From contig JACKQL020000089.1 in assembly GCA_018296165.2 (NCBI GenBank), forward strand, positions 124,001 through 188,000: a stretch of DNA of 64,000 nt, read 5' to 3'. A model generated the notes under the pieces. The model ran no database searches. It saw only the letters and a program-made list of their open reading frames with translations, and was not told the origin of the DNA. The translations under genes and the position numbers were made by a program. The stretch's first letter is position 1; each line of letters begins with the position of its first letter. Source of the stretch: Termitomyces sp. T153. Its lineage: Eukaryota; Basidiomycota; Agaricomycetes; Agaricales; Lyophyllaceae. Below, one piece after another: positions 23,226-35,640 of the stretch.

Positions 23226-25965
23226 ATTGGGTAGACGAAGTCAAGTCAAGCGAGTAATGCTTTTTAAAGAAACTTGGACCATCGACATTCCGATGTTGTT
23301 TACGATATGCCGACGAGAACGTCGTTGCCTTATTTCTCCCTTGCTCTCACGGAATTGATCATGGTGTACTTGTGCGAACCATTTATTGCAGAAATCAAGT
23401 CGCTACGCATAAGATGTTGAGCCTTGTCGTGGACTTGACTCCATCAACACGTCTGCCATCGCTTCAATCGGCGCTGAAGCTATTATAGGTAAAGGCCATG
23501 GTAAGGAACCAAGTGACTTTGTCATGTTACCTTGCATTACCTGGAGATTCTGGTTAGACTGGATTTCAATGTAATGCTACATAAACTTTCTATATCTATC
23601 TTGTTTCTCTCGCAAAAAAATAGAACATAACCAAATAGGACATTTCAGATAAATTGTACTCTACAGATGGACAGGCGTTGTACTCAAATTGTGCTGACTC
23701 AGGACAGGTGAGTGGCGCAAATGAAGTAAGACAAGGGGTCGCCAAAAGTTGGATGGCGTCGGTGGTATATGAATTGGAAGAGTAGCTCCGGAGTTTCTGC
23801 CTCATCGGTGCATGATCGGAAGAAAGCTGCTCCCCCTGACATTACGAGGTTTTTACGCTATGCTGAAGATAATGTTTTTGCGAGATTCAAATGTCTTATC
23901 TCCATCGATCTCTCAGACTGGATCATTTTGTACTTGTTCCAATTCCCTATATTCGCCTGAGCCAATTTCGCCATGGAGTCACAGGATGTTGGTATCGTCA
24001 AGGTATTCAATTCTATCGACATGTCTTCCATCGCGTCGATCAAGCGGCGCTAATAGGTGTCAAACTCATCACGGCTAAAGCCGTTTAGAAGAAGCAAGTA
24101 AAAGAGCTATTAGTTAGCGAAGGCAGTTAGTAAAATGGTAACATTGTGACCATATGGCTTTCTCATACTCCGATAGATCCATAAAGATACGTAGTAATCC
24201 CGTGGGACCTCGTCATCTGGATATTTGTTGGAATTGAAGATAAATTTGATATTACGTCAAACGGTCAACTTTCTAGATCTATCATGATTTTCTCACAAAA
24301 ATCACACAAAAGTTAAACTGTTTTCTCAGTGGCTGATGTTTTTTGAATGGCTGGAAACTCACTGTGAATCAGTTGTCGCTCAAGTACCAGTTTATCGAGT
24401 GTATTCGAAGGGACAGGTAATGATGTCACGATGTGCCTGAACATTGAATACATCAGACCATCGGGATCAATGACACTGCCGCTAATAAAACAACTGAGGG
24501 AAAGTCAAAGAAAACAGTGGAGACAGAGTGGAAAAACTATGGGTTGTCCCGACCTTCTCCGTAAACTTAAAACAACAAAGATGACGAGTGTTCCACAGGC
24601 CTATTCCGAGATCTAGAATAGATATTCGAAACTGCTTGTTGATTAACAAAAGGACATCAGCGACATATCATAAGATAATAGATTGAAATAACCTAGTCAC
24701 CCTCCACTCTCTAGGTACACTGTCAATCCACTCTCATGTTCATATATATATCAATTTAAATATGACGGCATTAACTTCTTGCTCGCCCGTTGCAAGCATG
24801 TTCATACTGTACTGTAAGTCAGAAACATAATATTTGTCATTTCACTAAATGCTATCTCGATACATTCATGTCAGATGTACTGCTTCCTGTTGCATAAGTA
24901 CATATAGCCAATAGTAACAACAGGCATTGGTACCCCACTAGTTATAACGTAAATGTAAATTAAATGTACATGGGTAACCTGGGTAACTTGAATACAGTTT
25001 ATTATTACTACTTAGATCTCGGGTCTGCCGTGCTCGCAACGGCTCATACTCAATTGTTACACTAGTACGTATATACTAGATAGGTAACGTGCCCTGCACG
25101 GATACGAGTCTCGAGTGCACTCTTCCTTTCAATGCAGAATGCAGAATTTGTCACAGCCTTGACAAACAAAAAGGAAGATTTTCACTAGATACTTATAATA
25201 GGTATCCACCCACCACAGCACTAGCATTTCTATGGGTACGAGCATAATCGTCTATGACTTACCTGATTAGGCATGGTTAGGTTCTAGTTATGGTTTAGTT
25301 AAGGTTTGGTTAGCATTCGGTTTAGGCTAAGGCTTTAGACCCTGTCCTGCAACCAAAGTTAGTCAGATTACGACTAAAGCAAACGAGCATGACTTAAAAC
25401 TGAGTGAAGGAATTCAACTCAAGAAGATGAAACCAATTGGAAGAAACAAAGCAAACTCAAGAGCTAGCAGCTCGTTAAAGAGGAAACAGTGCACACAGAT
25501 TAAGCCTGGCTCTCAATCTTGATTCTATTCGCTCTTGCGTAGCTGCTGCATTCCGGAAGAGACAGAGTAACTGCTTCTAGTCAGGTTAATCAAAGGTGCC
25601 GGAATCTGGAAGGGATGGGAGCTCTAGGAAAGATAAATGGGCCGGTACTACGGAGTCTACGGACGATCTGTTTAACGCGACTCCATGAGCGTCCTTGTGT
25701 GTCAGGCTGCTTTCTGACATGCTGGAGTCGCACCAAGTTGTCACAAAGAATGATGTCGTCTTCTCTTCGGAAATTGAGAATAACGGGATAGCAAGTGACA
25801 AGAAATGGCAAACAGTGGTACATCTCCCATATCGGCCTTGACAAATATCGGACGAGGCTGTCGAAGATTCCATTTGCGGAGGAGCTCCGCAGAAACGTCA
25901 TCTCTGTGGCCTATAAGATCCTCAAGCTGAAATTCAGTCTCCAGAACAATAGCTTACTAGTTGCA
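23226..25965. other. 2.7 kb divergent intergenic region of AUDH and P2Ox
   Basis: No convincing gene: ORFs here are at most about 70 codons and match nothing I recognise. CG content is normal. Its position between two head-to-head pathway genes makes it the likely carrier of both promoters, possibly with shared control. I cannot point to a defined activator site. Confidence 0.5.
25911..25918 (+). promoter_or_regulatory. TATA-like box before P2Ox
   Basis: CTATAAGA lies about 50 bases before the chosen P2Ox ATG. This is a plausible but weak TATA element; the spacing would give a very short 5' leader. Confidence 0.25.
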
Positions 25966-28753
25966 ATGGCTGGTCTTCCTCTTCACCGCGTTCACAAAGA
26001 TACCGGCATCGACCAGTTCGATGTGTGTATTTATTCTTCATACGTCATGATCCAAGCTGTTGACAAGCTCCAGGTCTTTATTGTTGGGTCTGGTCCTATC
26101 GGTGCCCTGTATGCTCGTCAACTTGTCGACAACGGACATAGCGTGAGATTACACTTTGAATAAGTCCACGCATTCTTACGCTTTGTATAGGTCATTATGA
26201 CTGAGATAGGTGATCAGTGAGCGAGTTATTCAATAGATACCTGGACCTCCCTCACCATCATCGATAGAGATACACGTGTTCCTGGTGCTCATAAGAAGAA
26301 CGAGATTGAGTATCAGAAGGATATCGATCGTTTCGTTCGGTATGAGAGAATGACCTAGTCGCTTGAAGTCATATTTAACCCTGGTTAGAGTCATACAAGG
26401 CGCTTTAGCAACGGTCTCCATCCCTGTCAGTAGTGGTGTGATACCCACTCTTGATCCGTCTGCCTGGAGGGCCAGGTATGTACCGTTGTCTCTTCCCGGT
26501 GGGATGTTATATCCAAGCATACTCTAGTGACCCAGAGCAGAAACTCATTTCTAATGGTCGCAACCCCTTCCAGAAGGAATACAACAATCTCGGTGCACAA
26601 GCCGTCACGCGCGGAGTAGGGGGCATGAGTACTCATTGGTAAGTTACCTCAGTCGAGTAGACTCTGCTCTCAGTTGATCATTTTACTCGAGGACTTGTGC
26701 CACACCTGAACTCTTAGAGCGAGACGCCAATGAAAATGTGTACGAGCGACCTGTTATTTACCAATCGGTTCATCGTGACAACGCTGAGTGGGAACTCTTA
26801 TACAACGCTGCACGTTCCATCATTGGTACCTCTACGACTGAATATGACAAATCCATACGTCACAATATCGTTCTCAAGACATTGCAGAACCACTACAAGG
26901 ACAGGAAAGTGCAGCCGCTCCCTCTGGCGTGTCATCGTCTTCGAATGGAAGAAGGTTCAGCCGAGTCACCTTATGTTCAATGGCATGCTGCCGACAATGT
27001 AAGCGTTTTCGTATCTTGTGATGATAACCTAGTCAATTCTCCCGAGATTAGATCTTCGGTGACATGTTCGACCCGGCAAAAAAGAAGAAGAAGAATGCGC
27101 AGGGTGTAGAACGTGGTGAATTTGTTTTGTTGACCAACACACGCTGCACCAAGCTATACCCGGGCCAACCCAATAACTCGTCCGATAGTTCGTCGATCAA
27201 GTTTGCGTGCGTGTGCTCTCAATCATAGGGCGAATTACCTGACATTCACTCCAGGGAAGTGAAGGACCTCTTAGAAGATCTCCTTCACCCAGGAAGCTCA
27301 AGTTTGACGGATTATATCATTTCAGCAAAGGCGAGTAATCATTCACAGCGACCAAAATAACTCTGACACACATTTCTCATCAGATATTTGTTGTTGCTGC
27401 TGGCGCTGTAGCTACACCGCAGGTCAAGAATTACTAGCGTTGACACTATTCAAGTGTCTGACCAAGGACACCAGATTTTAGCTAATTCTGGTTTCGGTGG
27501 AACCCGAGAACAACTTGACCACAAAGAAGAACAGTTGATCCCTAACCTCGGTCGTTACATCACAGAACAACCGTGAGCTTCATATTTTCTTCCCAACGCT
27601 TAGTGCTGATTCCTTCCAGCATGTGTTTCTGCCAAGTTGTCATGAAACAGGTATGAATTTGATTGTCTCCTAGATGCCATAGCAAGCTGAATCGGTAAGA
27701 CCCTGGTCGACGATGTCACAAACTTTAGTGATAAACCTGTCTGGTGGCAAAAAGCGGTGGAAGACCATAAAGAAGAAAACCCTAAGGACCCCATTCCAAT
27801 GTAGGGTCGTTATCTCACCTCCGTGTTCCTCCCACTGATGAGTATATAGCCCGTTGCAAGATGGAGAGCCTCAGGTCACCATCCCTGCTTCATACGAGGT
27901 ATTGAATATCCAATAAGCTTGAAAGGAAATCCGGTCTGATTTCTCGTAGCGCCCATGGCACACTCAAATTCACCGTGACGCATTCAGTTATGGTGAAGCT
28001 GGCCCTCTCGTTGACTCTCGTATCGTCGTCGATCTTCGGTTCTTTGGAAGACAGATGGGCTGTGAAGACAACAGAATTATCTTTGAGAATTCCCTCAAGG
28101 ATCCATATGGAATGCCTCAGCCCACGTTTGAATATGAGCCCACACCCCAATTTGCGCATGAATGTTCCAACATGATGAACGAGTAAGCCGCTATTCCAGA
28201 TTCTCCACGTCAGGATTGACGTCTCCACTCAGTATGACGGATGTAGCCCAGAAGTTGGGTGGTTATCTGCCTGGTTCAAACCCTCAGTTCATGACGTGAG
28301 CGTAGTTACATTATTGTACCTATCTTTAATTCATCATCACGTAGCCCTGGTCTTGCACTGCACTTGGCCGGAACAACGCGGCTCGGTCGCGGCGACGTGG
28401 AGGAAGAATACCGCACGAGTGTTGCGGATTACAACTCTCAGGTCTGGAAGTTTGACAACCTCTATGTTGGCGGCAATGGCCTCATCAGAACTGCTTTTGG
28501 AGCCAAGTGAGAGACTTTACTGCTGGTCCTTGTTAGGTTACTCAGTATCAACAGCCCAACATTAACGTCGATGTGCTTTGCAATCCGTGGGGCTCATAAG
28601 ATTCATCAGGATTTAAAGACTTGTCCCAAGGCTCCCAACCCTGAGGCTCCCCTCCAGAACACTCCTGAATGTTGGGTTAGTTGGACCAACAACGTTGATG
28701 ATCCGAACTTCCCTGACCACAAACGCCTCCGCAAACCTCACCGTCAGGTCTAG
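25966..28753 (+). CDS. Pyranose 2-oxidase, one in-frame TGA
   Basis: Flavoenzyme of the GMC family; oxidises aldopyranoses at C2 to 2-keto sugars with H2O2 release. Manual splicing gives 652 aa from 18 exons: 25966-26022, 26074-26142, 26191-26209, 26237-26339, 26389-26475, 26528-26638, 26692-26998, 27052-27206, 27255-27330, 27384-27422, 27475-27572, 27620-27650, 27700-27800, 27850-27898, 27950-28182, 28233-28295, 28345-28506, 28555-28753. Features: Rossmann [17 protein letters not shown] (about 21-37), [33 protein letters not shown] whose His148 is the covalent FAD anchor, [12 protein letters not shown], and catalytic His539 ([10 protein letters not shown]) with Asn587 (GANPT). The ATG chosen leaves the usual short N-terminus; an in-frame ATG lies 57 codons upstream. 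Introns are 47-54 bp. One is GC-AG (27331-27383), and the apparent 27-bp 'intron' 26210-26236 is suspicious because it contains TGA in frame. Confidence 0.9.
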
Positions 28754-28755
28754 TC

Positions 28756-28761
28756 AATAAA
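28756..28761 (+). promoter_or_regulatory. Polyadenylation-signal-like AATAAA
   Basis: AATAAA begins two bases after the P2Ox stop codon. Position and strand fit a 3'-end signal, though fungal poly(A) signals are loose and the hexamer is common by chance. Confidence 0.3.
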
Positions 28762-28799
28762 TGAAGTGATGATCTATGCCAAATTATGACACATTATCG

Positions 28800-29540
28800 C
28801 GCATTACTTACTCTTTCGCGACGTTGTAGTAGATAACAGCCAAGACATCATGACTTGGCTGATCTTCAACTCCAGCATCATCCATCGCATACATTCTTCC
28901 TTTTTTCCATGTGATTCTACTTTGTTATAACAATACAGTACCTTCTCATACTTTTGAGTGTGTTGTGCAACTATGGCTAGCTACTAGTGTTTGTAATATT
29001 GATCTGTTGAAGAACCATGCCCTGGTCAGCAGTGAGCTGTTCACACTGGAACAAATTTGCTGGAAAGTTATCATAGAATGCATCTTTGATGACTTTTATT
29101 GGCTAAGCTCTGATTGACAATGTGTTTCTTATTTGTGATAGGTAATGTTTTGCAAAATGTGTTGTACATTGAGCTAATAAAATTCAAAGCCTTTATGAAC
29201 AAAGTGAAGTTGGTACTGAATCTCAACATTGTGTTATAATATCAAAGACTTGAATGAACAAAGTGAGGTTGGGTCTGGGTCTTAGAAAGAGATACAGGCC
29301 CATGCTGAAGGCATGGTTCATGTAAGAGTGACCTCTGGATGCTGTGGCTCAATTAGACAACTTGCAGAGGGAGATCCAAAGTCTATTCAGTATTGTACAA
29401 GGTCTACTGACATAATTACTGGGAGATTGAAGGAGAACAAGTCTGAGGACTCTTTAGGCCAGGTGTAACATCTTAGAGGCTACTAAAGCATGGGAAACAA
29501 CTGTACAGAGCAATGTAAGAAGGTCCAGCCTATAACATTT
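28800..29540. other. Host island to TE transition; no gene recognised
   Basis: CG dinucleotides vanish after about 28.9 kb. The bases to 29.54 kb may belong to the copia element whose 3' end follows, but no domain can be read. Confidence 0.4.
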
Positions 29541-29674
29541 CCATTATTGTTTGCATTCCTTCCACCAAAATTATTGCCAACCTATTCACAAAACTACTCT
29601 CTCATGTCACACACAATCATCTTGTCACTTTAGCGGGTCTCAAGGATTGATACAAGCCAGTTTGTCAGGGGGAG
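29540..29674 (+). pseudogene. C-terminus of a Ty1/copia polyprotein with polypurine tract
   Basis: The plus-strand frame IPSTKIIANLFTKLL then THNHLVTLAGLKD is the copia RNase H C-terminus (A-D-x-F-T-K-x-L motif). It is followed by CAGGGGGAG at about 29667-29674, a polypurine tract directly before an LTR. Only this tail of the element is left. Confidence 0.7.
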
Positions 29675-29871
29675 TGTTGAGGTATGATGCACTATCTAGA
29701 TGTTGTCATAATTCTTTTTTTTTCCTTTTTGTACATATATCTTATTCTATGCCACCAACCCCCACTCTCCATATTTACTAGACTTTGCTCTAAATCTTAT
29801 TCTACAAACATAAAAATACCTACTATACACAAATATCTTTCTTCAGTTGTCATACTGCATACATTGCAACA
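29675..29871 (+). repeat. Copia 3' LTR (197 bp)
   Basis: Begins TGTTG and ends CAACA, a perfect 5-bp inverted terminus, directly after the polypurine tract. The interior is AT-rich with pyrimidine runs, as in short fungal copia LTRs. No partner LTR was found in the window. Confidence 0.75.
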
Positions 29872-29929
29872 CTGAGAAGTGCTAGAGTCTTTCAAAACTC
29901 AAGTGTATCTGTCCCTGCAACAACATTGA

Positions 29930-31850
29930 TGGATCAACTATATGTCATGTTATCAATTTGACATAACATATGTCAAGGGTGAACTCATCAAGGCTGCAGA
30001 CTGTTTGTTGCAATTTTTGAGAGTGATACCAGTGAGGATGTTCATGACATCCATGATTTTTTCCAGGTGGACAAGCATATAGATTCAGAGGACAAAGACT
30101 TGCCCTGGAATAGGTTCCAGGAAATAGCAGAACATTAGATAGAAATACAAGCCATGCAAGCTCATGGAAGGCATTGTAGCAAGTAACTCAAGGAGCAACT
30201 AGAGCTCAGAGACCTCAAAGCTCAAGGTATGGCCAATGCAGGGCCAACTACACTGCCAGTGGTGGTGTCATTGTCACCCAACCACAACCCAACAGTGGAA
30301 CAGGCACTGGGAACTGTGGATTGTGGTCTGGGTTCTATGAATGTTGAAAATGTGCAGTTAGGCACACATATTCAAGGAGGATACTTGCAGGACAAGTTGT
30401 TTGTTGGAATACTCAACAGACTCAAGGAGCACCCACACTTCATCCTTGAGCAGGAGCTCATTTATTTGATGAGCCCAACAGGATTGAAGGTCCTGTGTGT
30501 GCCTTGTGATAAGCCATTGATCATGACAATATTGAAACAAGCCCATAGCATTGTTGGGCACTTTGGATACCAGAAGACACTGGAATATGTACATTGATTG
30601 TATTGGTGGCCACAGATGGCCAAGGAGACAAGCCAGTTCTGTGCAACATGTGAATTGTGTCAATGTTTGAAGACATTGAAATGGAAATGAGCTGGGAAGC
30701 TACATTTGCTTGTGAAGCCATGGGACTCCATTGGGATGGACTTTGTCAGTCTATTTCCAGAATCCTGCAGCTTCAACTATCTATGGGTAGTCATTTGCTG
30801 CATGACCAGTATGGTCCACCTAATTCCTATGACTATGTCAGTTAAAGTGTCAGAACTCTCATGGATATCTCTCAAAGTGATAGTATGGTTACATGGCCTG
30901 CCTGGCCCAGTTGTGAGTGATTGAGACTCTAAGTTTACCTACAAATGGTGGAGGGAGCTACATAAACTACTTGGAGTGAAGTTGCTCATGTCAACTTCAT
31001 TTCACCCACAGATGGATGGTCAGATGGAGCATGCAAATTGAATGTTGTGCAGATCTTCAGAGCATTTGTGTGTCCCAATCAGAAGGACTGGGTGGATTGT
31101 ATCCCTATGGTAGAGTTTGCAATTAATGCAAGTGTGTCAGAGACAACAGGATATGCACCTTTAATTTGAATAGTGATTATATGCCATCCATGATTAGAGA
31201 ACTTCATAGCAACAAAGTGATCCACAAGGGGATTAGAGATTTTGTATAGACTGCACTGATGAATTTGGCTAATGCACATGATGTAATTATAAAGGTTTGC
31301 ATCTTTCAGATGCACCATGCAAATGACCACCACAGTGGTGAGCCAGATATTGCCAAGGGTAGCTTGGTTTATCTATTGACCAAGAACTTAACTTGAACTT
31401 ACCCAAATGCAGAGCAAACAAGTTGTGTCCCAAATGGGTGGGACCATACAAGGTACTAGAGGCTGAACTGAGCACATCAAACTATGTGCTCAAGTTGCCA
31501 ACTGCATTGGAGGTACAACAAATTCTGCCAATGTTTCATGTGTTGCTGCTGCAACCTTATATGATGAACAACAATGCACTGTTTCCAAACTACACAACAC
31601 CAGAACCTTATGATTTTGGTGCAGCAAATGATCAAGAGTGGTTTGTGGATGACCTCATGGGTCATAGGTGGAATGAGTAAGGGCACCCTGAAGTGGAGCC
31701 TGGGAGACACTACTTGGGAACCACTGGCAAACTGCAAAGATCTTGTAGTGCTGGATAAGTATCTGGAGTTGCAGGGCATGAGAAACCTGCAGCAACTGGC
31801 ACAATGCATCAATAATATGTTATATGCAAGTGGTGGTGATTAAGTCCAGT
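29930..31850 (+). pseudogene. Ty3/gypsy integrase and chromodomain, 5'-truncated
   Basis: The plus strand 30229-30600 encodes the integrase zinc-binding domain (P-H-F-I-L-E..., then A-H-S-I-V-G-H-F-G-Y-Q-K-T and Y-W-W-P-Q-M; Cys pair at CATCELCQ). 30715-31040 encodes the core (KPWDSIGMDFVS...GPVVSD; S-F-H-P-Q-M-D-G-Q-M-E). 31390-31680 encodes the GPY/F and linker part (KWVGPYKVL). At 31640-31790 it encodes a chromodomain-like tail (EWFVDDLMGHRW and then W-S-L-G-D-T-T-W-E-P-L after a frameshift). Several stops occur. RT and gag are absent. Confidence 0.8.
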
Positions 31851-31949
31851 CAAATTACCAGACTTTGTGGGTGTTTGGTCACTTGTGGAGTTGGGAGAAT
31901 TTTCTTCTCCTGTGTTTATCATTACACAACACATGATGTGCATCATTAG

Positions 31950-34070
31950 TAGTAAAAAGTGGCCTATTGGGGCTCTACTCAGCCTGGACAAAGCTCAATG
32001 AGCTCTGGTGAGGGAGAAGGACCTGTGCAAGGTCAACAGCAGCACTATGCAGTGAGGCTGCAAAACCAGTATCAACAACCAAACTATGAGCAGCAATGCC
32101 CATATGTGGAAAATGTTTTGTACCCAGGGCCTCAGGAACTGCTGCCCTACCAAATCCCATATCAAGTACTGCATGGCTATAGAGAGGGAGCAGCTTATGT
32201 GCCATCTCAAAATTATATGGAAGTCAATGATGATGGGCACTATGGGCACCCAGTACAGCAATCATATGTAACTATAGTGGTGCAACCAGTGGCACTACTG
32301 AGGCCAGTGATGCCAGAGTATGTGGCCCAAGGGCAGCACCTAATCTGGTCAAGGTGACTATCAATCCAAGGACAGCAGAGCAGTATGATGAATTAGTTGT
32401 GACCCAACAGGAAGGCAGTTGGAGATGTTGCTGATGAGAGTGATTATGGGCAGTCATTGACAGAGGAAGGGCAGGATTCTGAGGAGGGAAAAATGCCTGC
32501 ACAGCACTTCCAGCACATACAATGCAACAAAAAGCTTTCAAGAAGAAGGCAAATATGGCTAAGCAAGAGGTGGCCCAACTTCATAGGGCAGTCAATGATT
32601 TCTTGGGACAGATTTCTAACAGATTCAGAGTGAAAGTATGGGGGCTGCTTGATGTCAAGCAACTCAACTCATGCTTCCAAGGAGCACTGAGTAGTAATAT
32701 GTATTACTCACCCTATACAAATGCCATCTCTGTAGGTGCCAATGATAATCATGTGGCACCCTATGAATATAATTCATGCCAGTGGGCAAAAGTGCCAACT
32801 ACCATGGTTTATAAGTTTGCACTGTGCAGACTGCTGTGCACTCCATATGAGCTAGAACAGCTCTACAAGTATTATGCAAACAAATATGGTCCTCATTATG
32901 ACTATGTGGTTGTGTACATAATGATTATGGCACTGCAAATGTTTGCACATCAGTTGAATGTTTCTCTGCATGACCATACCATGCAGATGGTGCTAGGCAG
33001 TTGTTACTACCAGGACCTCAAGAATCCCCTCCATGGTGTGGAGGACATGGACCTGGTTGAGCCATGAATCATCCCATTGTGCTTCCTGCACATCAAAGAA
33101 CACAGAACAACTGCTCTGCATGTCATGCCCACCCCTGACTCATCCAACCCATTTGACCTTGAGCAGCTAGCACAATTCCTGAGCAGCTAGCACAATATGT
33201 GCTTATATTTGGCCAACCTGGGTTGGAGAATACTTGGCAGAGAATTGCATTAACTTTGCCTTTTGGATGCATTGGCAAACCCTGTTTGGGTTTACCCTAT
33301 GTCAAGCACTGTGTGCTAACAGCACAGCTAAAACTACTGTTGTCAACAGGATGGCACTTGTTATGGTGCAACCTGGTATATACCAAGATGCTGTGGCAGC
33401 ATACAATGCTGCCTTCTCTGACCAACCAATGGTGGCCCAACATGGAGCCTCTATCAATATCCGTCTAGTACATGTGCCTGATGATGTGGCATGTAACTTT
33501 TCTGACAAGAATGCTTTGCACATCTTACTACATAATCACATTCTGGTGGACTGGGTGGATTATGCATATACCTACAGCATGGTCTACCTGAAACAACAGT
33601 TCCATCAACCAATGCTGTCATTAGACATCTTCAAAGCCATAGACAATGAGTGCATTGAGTGCCTAGCACAAGATGGGGCACCCCTAGCTATCCCTCAATG
33701 GAATGAGTGGAGAGAGATGTCCAAGGATGATCACTATTGTCTTATGTTCAAGCATGACAAGGAGCACATCCTTCCAGATTCTCTTGAGGCTAAAGACCTC
33801 TACATTTTTATCAGCATGAATCCCAATTGGGATTGTCTATGGAAGCAAACTGCAGCTCATGGTGAGCTGCCACCATTAGCTGATGCAACTAACATTGCAC
33901 TAAGTAAGTTAACTTTGGCAGACACCAAGACTGAATTGGGGCCTTCAACCCCACTGAGAATGGAATTGGCATCAAGCACACTCATGGCTAACATTGCAAT
34001 GGGCAATGTAGCCATGATGATGGAATTGGAGAAGGTGTCAATGGAGGGGGCAGAGATTGTTTGACCCTAG
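31950..34070 (+). pseudogene. Unrecognised TE-associated protein, copy A
   Basis: Three plus-strand ORFs (31959-32357, 32522-33067, 33234-34064, the last 276 codons) read like pieces of one protein. They comprise a Gln/Tyr-rich N-terminus, a middle part (FLGQISNRFRVKVWGLL, then SPYTNAISVG) and a C-terminal part (IRLVHVPDDVACNFSDKNAL, WVDYAYTYSMVYLKQQF). I do not recognise the family. A second, diverged copy lies at 35640-37000 on the other strand, with matching blocks. Low CG content and repetition suggest it belongs to a mobile element. A 24-bp direct duplication (GAGCAGCTAGCACAAT) lies near 33165-33195. Confidence 0.5.
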
Positions 34071-34234
34071 TTACCAGTAGGTAACAAAGAGTATTCTACT
34101 CAAAGTTCATATGCTAATGCAATGATGCTAGTTTATAGCTCATATGTATTATATTCTTGAATGGTGTTACTGGGCTATGAAAATGCATATATCACAGCTT
34201 TATGCCATATTTGTTCATTCTGTAGAGCAGTGGC

Positions 34235-34862
34235 TGTCAGGACCACAGTCCAGGAGGACTCTTACAGGAGCCAAAACCACCTTGGGGAGGTGATGCCAAC
34301 AGCAAGTATGTAAATAGAGAAAGAAATTAAGGAACTAAGAAATGAGAGAGAGTAATAGATTGAGAGAAGATCAGATAACAACAAAACACAAACAAGATAT
34401 CAGATAATGTCAAGGCTGGGATGGTAGCTACAGAGTAGGAAAGCTTATATACAAATAGGCTACTACCTAAAGAGCAAGCCAAGACATAGTCTCAGACAGG
34501 TCTAAGATAAGGAGAGGCCAAGAGCAGGAATATCTAAGATAGGGAAGGTCTCAGACAGACACTGGGTGTGATCAGGGATAGTGGATATGATCAGAGTCAG
34601 TGGATGGGATCAGGGATGTAATCAGAGACAGTGGGTGTGATTAGAGATGTAATCAAAGACAGTGGGTGTGACCAGGGATGTGATCAGAAACAGTGGATGT
34701 GATCAAGGATGTGATCAGAGGCAGTGGGTGTGATCAGGGATATGATCAGAGACAGTGGGTAGACAGGGAAGTTATCTGGGACATGGAGGCTATCTGAAAC
34801 ATGTCTGGACTGAATAGAGGTGGCTGAGAAGGAGATTTGGGGAAAATTATTGGGTCATAACA
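34235..34862 (-). repeat. Solo LTR, family S, copy 1 (628 bp)
   Basis: Starts TGTCAGGACCAC and ends GGGTCATAACA on the plus strand (TGT...ACA). On the minus strand it carries a TATA box (TTTGTATATAAGC, about 34461-34449). It is flanked by GTGGC (34230-34234) and GTGAC (34863-34867), a near-perfect 5-bp target duplication. No internal region is attached, so it is a solo LTR left by recombination. A sister copy lies at 52375-52993. The U3 side has repeated GATCAG-GACAGTGG motifs. Confidence 0.8.
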
Positions 34863-35640
34863 GTGACCTCCAATGAGTGCTTCAATATGGAATGCTAGTG
34901 TGTACCTGTATAGCCCTCCAGACTCACAATACTGAGTCTCTACTGCACATGGTGTAGATATTCTATGATTTAGCAGTGACCTCACCAGGTAGTGCATGTA
35001 CCATGCCTAGTGCCTGATCATTGACTCTGTTATAGATCAATGCATTAGTCTAAAAGGGGGGTATGTAATGGGTTGTACAGTTATACTTGTTGCACTCACA
35101 ATACTAACTTAATTCATGGTACATTACATAATGACAACATCTGGAATTCACAATGTATCTAGTCTAATTCTTTATTTGGTCTGATTCAGCTACTGCATGA
35201 ACCACACAAGATTGTTCTATCTGTAGCCAACAGCTACATCACCCATTCATCCATCTGCATAGTTGCAGCCTTCTTATTGCTCACAATGTCTATCCAGTGC
35301 TCTAATACAGCATTAGCCATATTACTGGAACCACTTGGTCCAGCTTCAGGAATAGCTGAAGTAGCAACATTAGTCACTACAGCTGCTTTTGGAGGGCCAG
35401 GATGACTTGTGGAGTTGTCTCTGGGCTAATATCAGTAGGACACCAAAGAGTTGTTGGCATAGTCCAGTTCCATGGACTTCTTAGTGGGTGCATCCTAAGA
35501 AGATGCAACAGAGCTTGCAGAGGGGTGGATAGTGGCCAATACCACTGATGCAGAGGGCCTCTCCTCTATCAGAGCTGCACTTGGTGGAGGAGCCATGGAA
35601 GATGGCTCCTCTGCTTCTGCAAGGGAGGGATTTACCACCT
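34863..35640. other. No gene recognised
   Basis: Spacer between the solo LTR and the minus-strand copy of the unrecognised family. Short frames only; the distal part may be the decayed C-terminus of that protein. Confidence 0.35.

Noticed and set aside
25586..25901. Two minus-strand ORFs just upstream of P2Ox
   Set aside because: About 100 codons each, overlapping in different frames, no motif; plus-strand 5' region of P2Ox explains the openness.
25795..25965. 57-codon N-terminal extension of P2Ox from an upstream in-frame ATG
   Set aside because: The extension has no family counterpart and would displace the usual short leader before the FAD motif.
29551..29875. Small membrane-protein-like ORFs
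   Set aside because: They overlap the copia tail, polypurine tract and LTR; the hydrophobicity comes from T-rich LTR sequence.
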